A stretch of 64,000 nt of DNA from VRUE01 sp963753245 (GTDB taxonomy: Bacteria; Actinomycetota; Thermoleophilia; Solirubrobacterales; 70-9): the NCBI GenBank assembly GCA_963753245.1, contig CAVWBK010000011.1, positions 62,001 through 126,000 on the forward strand, written 5' to 3'. Below the pieces are notes generated by a model, which saw nothing but the letters and a program-made list of their open reading frames with translations, was not told the DNA's origin and ran no database searches. The position numbers and the translations under genes were made by a program. Below are positions 52,029 to 59,757 of the stretch, piece by piece. How positions within the stretch are numbered: position 1 is the stretch's first letter; each line of letters begins with the position of its first letter.

Positions 52029-52035
52029 AGACTAG

Positions 52036-52269
52036 CTACTCGCTGACCCGGGTCTTGACTGAAAGAGCATGGATCGTCCCGTCCTCGAAGCGCTCCTTGA
52101 CGGCGGCCTTGACCAGGCGGTGTTGATCGATCCGCGCCAGCCCCGCGAATTGAGGAGCCGCGACGCTGGCTCGCAGATGGTCGCCGGCACCGGTCTCATC
52201 GATGACCTCGACCGCCGCCCCCGGCAAAGCGGCCTCAATCATCGACTGCAGCTCCTCCAGGTCTGCCAC
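52036..52269 (-). CDS. BolA family protein
   Basis: 77-residue BolA: MADLEELQSMIEAALPGAAV, DHLRASVAAPQFAGLARIDQ, HRLVKAAVKERFEDGTIHAL. The histidine in the HRLV segment is the invariant cluster ligand used with CGFS glutaredoxins. Lies between the ferredoxin reductase (5 bp) and the glutaredoxin (7 bp) on the same strand, a direct genetic pairing of the known BolA-Grx complex. Confidence 0.92.
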   Translation of the reverse strand: MADLEELQSMIEAALPGAAVEVIDETGAGDHLRASVAAPQFAGLARIDQHRLVKAAVKERFEDGTIHALSVKTRVSE

Positions 52270-52274
52270 GGGCG

Positions 52275-53684
52275 CTAGCCGCCGACCTTCTCGCCCAGTG
52301 CGCCGAGCATCTCCTCGACCTGGACGAACTTGACGCGCGGTCTGCCGTGGGGCTCCCCGCGGCCGACCTCGGCCTGATCGATGGCCTGCCAGTCCTCGAA
52401 GCTGACGAAGCGCACACCGCGCTCGCTGAGCAACTCCTCGACGGCTGACGGTTGGGGGCTCTCGGGCGCGAGCAGGGTTTGGGAATCGACGTCGGCGATC
52501 AGGTGCCCGACGGTCTCCAGCGCGTCTTTCTTATTGGTGCCGATCACTCCCGAGGGTCCGCGCTTGATCCAACCCGCCGTGTAATGGCCGACCTTGTGCC
52601 CGGCATCGTGGGAATCGAGCACCCGGCCGCCGTCGTTGAGGATCAGGCCGCGCTTTTGATCGAACGGGACGCCCTCGATCGGGATGCCGGTGTAGCCGAC
52701 CGAGCGCAGCACCAGCCCGCACGCGAGCTCTTCGCGCTCGCCGCTGTCCTTGGCCCGCAGGGCCCCGCCTTCTTCGACCAGCTCATTGCGGGCGATCACG
52801 ATTCGTTCAACCTTGCCTTCACCCTGGATCTCGACCGGCGAGGACAGGAAGCGCAGCACGATGCGCTGGTCTTTGCCCTCGGGGGTGCGGAGGGAAAACT
52901 CGCGCAGGGTCTCGACGTTCACCCGGGTTGTCTTGTCGGCGTCCTCGGAATCCAAGTAGGCGGCGCTCGCCGGGTCGAGCTCGAGCTCACTGGGGTCAAC
53001 GATCACATCGGCGTCCTCCATCTCACCCAGCTCCCTGATCTCGGGATTGGTGAAGGCGGCCTGCGCTGGCCCACGCCTGCCGAGCACGACGATCTCGCGG
53101 ATCCGCTTCTGATCGAGCAGCTCGATCGCGTGATCGGCGGTGTCGGTTTGGCGCAGCTCGTGGTCGGTGAGGGCGAGCATGCGAGCGACGTCCATCGCCA
53201 CATTGCCATTGCCGATCACCACCGCCCGCTCACAGGAGAGGTCGAAGCGCTCGGCGGCGTAATCGGGGTGGGCGTTGTACCAGCCCACGAAGGCGGTTGC
53301 GGCGTGGCTGCCGGGGAGATTCTCGCCCGGGATGCCGAGCTGGCGATCGGTCTCGCAGCCGACCGTGTAGACGATCGCGTGGTAATGGCGCTCGAGATCG
53401 CCGACCTCGAGGTCGTGGCCGATCTTGACGTTGCCGAAGAAGCGAAAGCCCTCCCGGGCGGCGGTTTTTTCATAGACCCGGATCACCGACTTGATCTTCG
53501 GGTGATCGGGGGCGACGCCGCCGCGGACCAGGCCAAAGGGAGTGGGGAGGCGGTCGAAGAGATCAACCTGAGAATGGACCTCCTCGTGCTTGAGGATGTG
53601 CTCTGCGGCGTAGAAGCCCGAGGGGCCGGCGCCGACGATGGCGACCCGAAGCGGACTCTCGGCTGTTCCAATTTTGGCGGTCAA
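52275..53684 (-). CDS. Ferredoxin/flavodoxin-NADP+ reductase, FprA-like
   Basis: 469-residue FAD enzyme of the adrenodoxin-reductase type: FAD loop RVAIVGAGPSGFYAAEHIL, LPTPFGLVRGGVAPDHPKIK, NADP loop VVIGNGNVAMDVARMLAL, VVLGRRGPAQAAFTNPE and the C-terminal GWIKRGPSGVIGTNKKDALE. It transfers electrons between NADPH and ferredoxin. First gene of the unit with BolA and Grx4, so it may power Fe-S assembly or ferredoxin-dependent enzymes. ATG 53684. Confidence 0.93.
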   Translation of the reverse strand: MTAKIGTAESPLRVAIVGAGPSGFYAAEHILKHEEVHSQVDLFDRLPTPFGLVRGGVAPDHPKIKSVIRVYEKTAAREGFRFFGNVKIGHDLEVGDLERHYHAIVYTVGCETDRQLGIPGENLPGSHAATAFVGWYNAHPDYAAERFDLSCERAVVIGNGNVAMDVARMLALTDHELRQTDTADHAIELLDQKRIREIVVLGRRGPAQAAFTNPEIRELGEMEDADVIVDPSELELDPASAAYLDSEDADKTTRVNVETLREFSLRTPEGKDQRIVLRFLSSPVEIQGEGKVERIVIARNELVEEGGALRAKDSGEREELACGLVLRSVGYTGIPIEGVPFDQKRGLILNDGGRVLDSHDAGHKVGHYTAGWIKRGPSGVIGTNKKDALETVGHLIADVDSQTLLAPESPQPSAVEELLSERGVRFVSFEDWQAIDQAEVGRGEPHGRPRVKFVQVEEMLGALGEKVGG

Positions 53685-53753
53685 TTTCTATTCCGTGTTA
53701 GGCGGTCGGGATGCGGCGAGCCGGGAAGAATAGGGAAGTTGCGATCTGGGCCG

Positions 53754-54293
53754 CTAGGCAGCCAGCAGGAGCTCGCTGCACTCAGGGCAGATGCCATGGC
53801 TGATCGTCGGCAGCGCCTCGCGGGAAAAGAGGTCGAGTCTGGCGGCTGCCTGCTCGACCTCCACCCAGCTCGCTTCGACCATGAAGCGGTCACACCAGCC
53901 ACACATCTCGAGCAGATCAGAGGCTCGGGGCGAGGTCGGGTCAAGCAGCGGCTGGAACACCTCGCGCGCCTCTTCGTCCTTGACCCGGGCTGAGAATTGG
54001 ACCAGTCGCCCCGATGGGTTCGCCACGATCCGGATCTCCATCTCACGGCGGGCCCCCGGGCTCTCGCAGCGGAAGGGAAGCTCGACCGCTCGCACCTCAT
54101 CGCGGATGCGGCGCAGCAGCATGCGCTGCAGTTTGCGCATCTCGGTACCGGCGACGTAATCCCAGAGCGAGCGGCCCAGCGAGTGGCCGGCCTCCTGCCA
54201 GCCGTTTTCGAGCGCGAAGTCGTAGTAGCCGGAGTCGAGCTTGACCAGCAGGTCACGATCATCGATCACGTAGCTGACGGCGTTCGTGGTCAT
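53754..54293 (-). CDS. PAS-like protein with C-terminal cysteine pairs, unknown function
   Basis: 179 residues. The N-terminal half (SVSYVI-type start, ENGWQEAGHSLGRSLWDYVA, RCESPGARREMEIRIVANPS) looks like a PAS-fold sensor. The C-terminal half has CGWCDRF and HGICPECSELL, two Cys pairs with adjacent His that could bind zinc or a cluster. I cannot name the family with certainty. It is upstream of the Fe-S unit (70 bp) and downstream of HemQ on the same strand, which hints at redox or metal sensing. Confidence 0.75.
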   Translation of the reverse strand: MTTNAVSYVIDDRDLLVKLDSGYYDFALENGWQEAGHSLGRSLWDYVAGTEMRKLQRMLLRRIRDEVRAVELPFRCESPGARREMEIRIVANPSGRLVQFSARVKDEEAREVFQPLLDPTSPRASDLLEMCGWCDRFMVEASWVEVEQAAARLDLFSREALPTISHGICPECSELLLAA

Positions 54294-54341
54294 GCTCAGC
54301 TTGAGGATGGCATGCGGTGGCGGCAGGGACCTCCGTCTGCG

Positions 54342-54377
54342 CCCACACCGAGGGGGCGAAATCCGCGTCGGTGTGGG
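54342..54377 (-). terminator. Hairpin after the hemQ-like gene
   Basis: CCCACACCGA (54342-54351) pairs perfectly with TCGGTGTGGG (54368-54377) over a 16-nt loop, 12 bp beyond the hemQ stop on its transcript. No T-tract. It probably separates the heme gene from the following unit. Confidence 0.5.
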
Positions 54378-54389
54378 GCAGGGCGCTAC

Positions 54390-55094
54390 TCAGGTCAAGG
54401 ACGCGGCCTCGACGGCGAGCGCGGCGCTGCCGTCGAGCGCGTCCAGGGCGCGGCGAACCGACATCGCGACGCAGGTGAAGATCGGTGTCTCGCTCTCGGT
54501 GTAGGCGCTTGACTCGGTCGGGCGCAGCTCCTGCACTAGGTCGAGAAACTCACCGGGGTCATCGCCCTCGAAGGCGACGACAAACTCCTGGTCGTCAAGA
54601 CCAAAGGAGTAGGAGGTGTTGATCGCGATCTCGGGGTGGCGCCGGCCGACCTCGATGTGGCTTTTCATCACCCTCATGCGCTCCTCGGCGGGCAGTCCGT
54701 ACCAGCGCCGCTGCTTGACCATCGGGTAGAGGAATAAGTACTTGCGCTCCGATACGCAGATCTCGGGACGGGCACCCTCCTCGGAGTAGGGAGATTTCTT
54801 GGTCATCGAGAGAAATGAGTGGGGGGTCTGGGTCCACTTGGCCAGCCCGCTTTGACCGAGGACGACGTGAAAAGTGTGGATCTCATCGAGATTCGGGCTT
54901 TGGCTGAGCAGGACGATGTCGACATCGCCGCGCGTTCCTATGGTTGAGTAGGCGCGCAGCGAGCGATCGATCGCGAAGTCCTCGCAGGCGGCGAGGAATT
55001 CACGCTTGTCCTCCGCCCGAAGATCGGGATCGCGCCGCCGCCACTCTGGGTCGACCTTGAAGAACGTGAACTTGGCAAAAGTGCGATCCGCCAT
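54390..55094 (-). CDS. hemQ: Chlorite dismutase-fold coproheme decarboxylase (HemQ-like)
   Basis: 234 residues from ATG 55094. Motifs are those of actinobacterial HemQ: FAKFTFFKVDPEWRRRD, KYLFLYPMVKQRRWYGLPAE (the tyrosine/lysine substrate segment), RMRVMKSHIEVGRRHPEIAI (proximal histidine region) and SYSFGLDDQEFVVAFEGDDP. HemQ converts coproheme III to heme b in Gram-positive bacteria. The start is only 4 bp from the TTG start of the divergent membrane protein, so each ribosome site lies in the other gene or both are leaderless. Confidence 0.9.
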   Translation of the reverse strand: MADRTFAKFTFFKVDPEWRRRDPDLRAEDKREFLAACEDFAIDRSLRAYSTIGTRGDVDIVLLSQSPNLDEIHTFHVVLGQSGLAKWTQTPHSFLSMTKKSPYSEEGARPEICVSERKYLFLYPMVKQRRWYGLPAEERMRVMKSHIEVGRRHPEIAINTSYSFGLDDQEFVVAFEGDDPGEFLDLVQELRPTESSAYTESETPIFTCVAMSVRRALDALDGSAALAVEAASLT

Positions 55095-55098
55095 CGGC

Positions 55099-57057
55099 TT
55101 GAAGATAGCGCTCCTCGCGCCCTGTCTGGTCCTCTGTGGCGCCGTTGGCCCGCGGGCCTCAATCGGGCCTTCGATCGCCAGGGCTGCGGGGTCCAATCAG
55201 GGCCACGACGCCGTGGCGCCCGCTGCTGGGGCCCCTGTTAGGGGCTCGACAGCGGCTGGCATGGCTGCTTCAGAGCATGTGGTCCTCCTCCTCCTGCCGC
55301 GCGGCACAAGTGTCGGGGAGCTCGCCGACGCGGGACTCTCGCCCGCGCTTCTGAGCGCCGGATTGGGCTCGATCCCCGCCGAGCAGACCTACCTCGACAT
55401 CGGCCAGGGCAACCGCGTCTTTGACTCGCTCTATGACGGCGAGCTTCCCGCGCTTGGCCGCGACTGCGGGGCCTGGGGTGCCGTGCTCAAGCGCGCCCAC
55501 TCCGCCCCCGCTGAGATTCTGCCAGGCCTACTGGCCCTCACCCTGCGCCGGGCGGGCGTCGCGGTGCGCCGCGGGCCGGGGGCACCGTGTGCTTTGACGA
55601 CCAGCGCGCCGCGGGGATCCGACGCCTCCCCGTCAGGGTCAAGAGGCGAGGCTCAGGCGAAAGGGGCGCCGAGCTTTGAAGTTCGCGTCGGCGGTCTTGG
55701 CGCCCTGCACAGAGGGGTCGCTGCCCTGCGCGGCGCGGATCTCCTGATCGCGCTCGCCCGGCCGCCCCCGCCGACAGACCAAGCTCTGGCGATCGGCATC
55801 GCCGGCCGAGGCTTTGAGGGCAATCTGACCTCGGCCAGCACCCGTCTTAACGGCTATGTCCTCTCCACCGATCTCGCCCCGACGATCCTCGACCGCTTCG
55901 GCGTTTCGAGCCCCGGAGAAATGTCTGGCCAGGTGATCCATGCCGAGGGCAAGGTCGACGCCTCGGCGATCAGATCGCTCGGCGCGCGGATGGCGGTGAT
56001 CCCCACCCGACGTGGGCCGGTGCTCGGCTTGACGCTCTTGGCCTGGGCGCTGGCGCTGGCGCTGGCCGCGGCGCTCAGCCGCGGCAGCTTGGCGCGGCCG
56101 GGAGTGCGACTCGCGGTGCTGGCGGTGATCTATTTGCCTCTGGTCTCGCTTCTCGCCGCCGCGCTTGAGCCAAGCGAGGCGATCGAAGCGCTGCTCGCGG
56201 TCCTGGGTGCGCCCACACTCGGCCTGGTCACCCTTTTCCTCGCCTCAGGCTACCGGGCACTGGCGCTGGCCAGCGGGCTGAGCGTGCTCGCCTTTGCGCT
56301 CGATGTGATCGCCGGCTCGCCGCTGACCACGCTGGCTCTGGTCGGGCCCAATCCGATCCTGGGGGTGCGTTTCTACGGCATCGGCAACGAGATGGAGGCG
56401 CTGCTCACGGTCTTGGTCATCGCCGGCTGTGGCGCCGCCCTCAGCGGCTTCGCGCCGCGTCTCTCGCGGCGCGGCTCGGGCACGGTGTTCGTGCTGGTCG
56501 GCATCGTCTTTGCCTTTGTCTTCGGCGCCGGGCGCTTCGGCGCTGACGTCGGCGCGGCGATCGTTTTGCCCTTCGGGGTCGCGGTCGCGGCGGCCTGGGT
56601 CGCCGCCGCTCGGAATCGGCGCACGCTGCTGGTCGTGCTGGTCGCGCCAGTGGTCGCGGTTGGTCTGCTCGCCGCGATCGATCTGCTCTCCGGCGCCAAC
56701 GCGCACCTGACCCGCTCGGTGCTCGATGCCGGTGGACTTCGCGACCTGGCCGACGTTGCCCAACGACGCCTGCAGCTCTCGGCGCAGACCTTCGCCAAGC
56801 CGCTCGTCTATCTCTACCTGCCCCTGCTCATCCTCGCCTCGGTCTGGGCGATCCTCCGCCGCGACCGGGTTTCGCTCTGGTTGCGCGGACTCAGCGCCCT
56901 GCGCGCCGGCCTGCTCGGAGCCCTGGCCGCCATCGTACTGGGCACCGTTGCAAATGATTCCGGCGGCATCATCTTGGAGATCGGATCGGGCTACATACTC
57001 CTCTTCGGCGCCTACGCCTGGGCTGAAGCGGCCGACCCCCGCGGCCGTTACTCTTAG
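55099..57057 (+). CDS. Exported alkaline-phosphatase-like domain fused to a polytopic membrane domain
   Basis: 652 residues from TTG 55099. A signal peptide (MKIALLAPCLVLCGAVGPRA) leads into about 270 residues that keep parts of an alkaline-phosphatase-superfamily fold (HVVLLLLPRGTSVGELADAG, YVLSTDLAPTILDRFGVSSP), though metal ligands are not obvious. From about residue 305 there are nine to ten membrane helices (GLTLLAWALALALAAALSRG through SGYILLFGAYAWAEAA). It lies 5 bp before a GT4-flippase fusion gene, so a role in envelope glycolipid handling is likely. I do not know a named family. Confidence 0.75.
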   Translation: MKIALLAPCLVLCGAVGPRASIGPSIARAAGSNQGHDAVAPAAGAPVRGSTAAGMAASEHVVLLLLPRGTSVGELADAGLSPALLSAGLGSIPAEQTYLDIGQGNRVFDSLYDGELPALGRDCGAWGAVLKRAHSAPAEILPGLLALTLRRAGVAVRRGPGAPCALTTSAPRGSDASPSGSRGEAQAKGAPSFEVRVGGLGALHRGVAALRGADLLIALARPPPPTDQALAIGIAGRGFEGNLTSASTRLNGYVLSTDLAPTILDRFGVSSPGEMSGQVIHAEGKVDASAIRSLGARMAVIPTRRGPVLGLTLLAWALALALAAALSRGSLARPGVRLAVLAVIYLPLVSLLAAALEPSEAIEALLAVLGAPTLGLVTLFLASGYRALALASGLSVLAFALDVIAGSPLTTLALVGPNPILGVRFYGIGNEMEALLTVLVIAGCGAALSGFAPRLSRRGSGTVFVLVGIVFAFVFGAGRFGADVGAAIVLPFGVAVAAAWVAAARNRRTLLVVLVAPVVAVGLLAAIDLLSGANAHLTRSVLDAGGLRDLADVAQRRLQLSAQTFAKPLVYLYLPLLILASVWAILRRDRVSLWLRGLSALRAGLLGALAAIVLGTVANDSGGIILEIGSGYILLFGAYAWAEAADPRGRYS

Positions 57058-57062
57058 GCTTC

Positions 57063-59381
57063 GTGCGAATCGCCCTAGTCTCGCCATACTCCTGGAGCTA
57101 TCAGGGCGGCGTGAACCGGCACGTTGAGGCCCTCGCCGAGGAGTTCCTCGGCCGCGGCCATCACGTTCGCGTGCTCGCGCCACTCGACCCCCCCGGCCGC
57201 CTCAGCCGGGTGACCCACCGCGCCGCGCCCGAGCGCCGCGAGACCCCCGATTACCTCACCTCGCTCGGTCGCACCGTTGGGATCGCCGCCAACGGTGCTG
57301 TTTCCAACCTCTCGGTCTCGCCGCGCGGCGGGGTCCTCGAGACCCGCCGGGGTTTGCGCGGGGAGAAATTCGACATCGTCCACATCCACGAGCCCCTGGT
57401 GCCGCTGGTCGGGTGGAATGCGGCGCTGGGAACGACCTCGGCGGCGGTCGGCACCTTCCACACCTACTCGACCAAGGCGTTCCCCAATCACCTCGGCTCG
57501 GCGCTCGGCGCACGGCGTGTTTTCAACCGGCTCGCGGCGAGGATCGCGGTTTCTGAGGCGGCTGCCTGGACCGGACGGCGTTGGTTTGGAGGTCGCTACG
57601 AGATCGTTCCCAACGGGGTCGATCTCGCCGCCGCCCCGACCGGGCCCAAGCCGCCCTCAAAGCAGCTGCGCGTCCTCTTCATTGGCCGAGCTGAGGAGCG
57701 CAAGGGATTGCCGATTCTGCTCACCGCCTTCGGTGCGCTCGCCGAGCACGTTCCCTGCCGTCTGACCGTGATCGGCGCCGACAGCGAGGACGTGCAGCGC
57801 TATCTCACCGACCCCGAGACGATGCGCTTCATCGATGTCCACGGGCGGGTCTCGGGCGGGCGCCTCTGGTCTCATCTACACGATGCCGATTTGCTCTGCG
57901 CTCCCTCGCTCTCCGGCGAGAGCTTCGGGATGGTTTTGACCGAGGCCTTCGCCGCCGGTACCCCGGTGATCGCCTCCGGGATCGCCGGCTACAGCGACGT
58001 GGTCACTGATGGGCGCGATGGCATCCTGGTTCCGCCCGCGGATCCCCAGCGCCTCGCCGAGGAGTTGCAGCGCGCCTTCCACGAGCCCGACCGCCTGCGG
58101 GAAATGGGGGCCGCCGCGCGCGAAAGCGCCGAGCGCTACGCCTGGCCGCGGGTCGCCGATCGGGTCACCGAGGTCTATGAGCGGGCGATCGAGGCACCCC
58201 AGCCACACGGCAACGCAGAGAAGCTCGCCCGTTGGGCGGGGCTGGCGCCCGCCGACGGCCTACCGCCAGCGCCCGCACAGCGCTTGCCTTCACTGGACCC
58301 CCCGCTCGCCCGCCGCGGCAGTGCCCGGCGCCGGGTCGCACGCCGGGTCGGGCTCGGGGTCGCCGGCGCCCTGGGAATCGGCCTGACGATGCTGGCAGCG
58401 CGCAAGATCGGGGTCGACAAGGTCCTCGAAAGCATCGTTCGCTCCGACGCCACCTGGGTTCTGATCGCCTCTGCCCTGATGGCCCTCTCGCTGTTCTTCA
58501 GGGCGGCCTCCTGGTACTGGATCGTGCGCGCGGCGTTGCCCAATCGGCCGGTCCGCCGCCGCGATGTGACCTCGGCGACAATGATTGGGGTGCTGATGTC
58601 GGCGACCCTGCCCGCCCGCCTGGGCGAGCCTGCCCGCGCCCTCTCGCTCTCGCGGCGGACCGGGCGCGTGCGCGAGACTTTCCCGGTCTTGGTTGGGACC
58701 CTGGTCTCCCAGACGATGCTCAATATCGTCGCCTTGGCGTTGCTCGGCGTGATCATCGTCTCGAGCACCGACCTATTCCATTCGGGTACCCAGAAGCTGT
58801 TCGTCTTCAGCCTGGTGCCACTCGCGATCCTACTCGTGGTACTGATCGCTCCGGCGCTGACCCGGCGCAGCCGCAGTGGCCGGCTGGCCAGAATTGGCAC
58901 CTTCATGCACCGAGCCTTGCTCCAGGTGCGGGCCGGACTCGTAGTTTTTCGAGATCCCCGCAAAGGTGGCGCCGCGGCAGCCGCGCAGCTCGGGGCCTGG
59001 GCGATCCAGCTCGGCGCCTGCTGGGCGCTGCTGGCAGCGCTCGGACTCGACGGGCGGGCCGGAATCGGTGCAGCGGCCGCGGTCCTCTTCGCGGTGAACG
59101 TGACCGCGGTCGTCCCAGTCACCCCCTCCAATATCGGTGTTTTCCAGCTCGCCGTGATCAGCGTCCTTCACACCGGCTGGGGAATCAGCACCGCCGATGC
59201 CCTCGCCTACGGGGTGATCCTGCAGGCGGTTGAGATCGCGACCGCGGTTGTCCTCGGCCTGCCCTCCTTGGTCCGCGAGGGTCTGACCTGGAGCGATTTG
59301 CGCGTGCAGGCTCTGTCCACTTCGCCGGTTCGCCTGCAGCCCGAGCCCCCGCCGCGCGCCGCTGCCCGCGAGCCCGTCTAG
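57063..59381 (+). CDS. GT4 glycosyltransferase fused to YbhN/AglD-type (LPG synthase TM) membrane domain
   Basis: 772 residues. Part 1 (about 1-385) is a PimA-like GT-B transferase: RIALVSPYSWSYQGGVNRHV, VHIHEPLVPLVGWNAALG, RYEIVPNGVDL, VLFIGRAEERKGLPILLTAF and the donor-site SGESFGMVLTEAFAAGTPVI. Part 2 (about 430-750) is a multi-helix UPF0104/lysylphosphatidylglycerol-synthase-TM-like domain (SATLPARLGEPARALSLSRR, VNVTAVVPVTPSNIGVFQLA), a fold linked to lipid transfer. The join is an Ala/Pro/Arg linker near residues 390-430. GTG 57063. The fusion suggests sugar addition to a phospholipid and its movement in one protein. Confidence 0.88.
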   Translation: MRIALVSPYSWSYQGGVNRHVEALAEEFLGRGHHVRVLAPLDPPGRLSRVTHRAAPERRETPDYLTSLGRTVGIAANGAVSNLSVSPRGGVLETRRGLRGEKFDIVHIHEPLVPLVGWNAALGTTSAAVGTFHTYSTKAFPNHLGSALGARRVFNRLAARIAVSEAAAWTGRRWFGGRYEIVPNGVDLAAAPTGPKPPSKQLRVLFIGRAEERKGLPILLTAFGALAEHVPCRLTVIGADSEDVQRYLTDPETMRFIDVHGRVSGGRLWSHLHDADLLCAPSLSGESFGMVLTEAFAAGTPVIASGIAGYSDVVTDGRDGILVPPADPQRLAEELQRAFHEPDRLREMGAAARESAERYAWPRVADRVTEVYERAIEAPQPHGNAEKLARWAGLAPADGLPPAPAQRLPSLDPPLARRGSARRRVARRVGLGVAGALGIGLTMLAARKIGVDKVLESIVRSDATWVLIASALMALSLFFRAASWYWIVRAALPNRPVRRRDVTSATMIGVLMSATLPARLGEPARALSLSRRTGRVRETFPVLVGTLVSQTMLNIVALALLGVIIVSSTDLFHSGTQKLFVFSLVPLAILLVVLIAPALTRRSRSGRLARIGTFMHRALLQVRAGLVVFRDPRKGGAAAAAQLGAWAIQLGACWALLAALGLDGRAGIGAAAAVLFAVNVTAVVPVTPSNIGVFQLAVISVLHTGWGISTADALAYGVILQAVEIATAVVLGLPSLVREGLTWSDLRVQALSTSPVRLQPEPPPRAAAREPV

Positions 59382-59757
59382 AACAAGGCAATCACCCCTT
59401 CTTCAGCTCCGTCTGGCGCTCACGCCCTCAGCGTGGCCAAGTCGATCGTCGATCAGGAGAACGGGGAAGTCAGCGCTGGTCTCGCTGTAGCCGAGGCGAC
59501 AGTCGCCACCAAACTCGCAGATAGCCGTGGAACACCCAAACCCGCGCGCCAACTTGAATCGCAAGCCAATCAACCAAGTTTGGCCGAGCAGCGCGGGCCC
59601 AGGGTTGAGCCCCCGAGACGGGCTTCAGGGGAGAGATCAGAGCGAGAGCCCGGCGAGCGATCCTGGCTCGACCTCCGCCGGAGTGACCGGCCGTTCCTTC
59701 CCCGGCGCCAGCCCGCATTCCCGGACCCCGACTGGCCCCGGCTTACCTGGGGTAGAG
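59382..59757. other. Intergenic stretch between convergent genes
   Basis: No gene is convincing in the roughly 360 bp up to 59742. A plus-strand frame from 59433 is Arg/Pro-rich and reads through into the antisense of the next gene. Only short inverted repeats are visible (for example AACTTG with CAAGTT near 59560). A strong plus-strand terminator follows at 59758, so the region is probably a long 3' untranslated part or an unknown small RNA. Confidence 0.5.
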
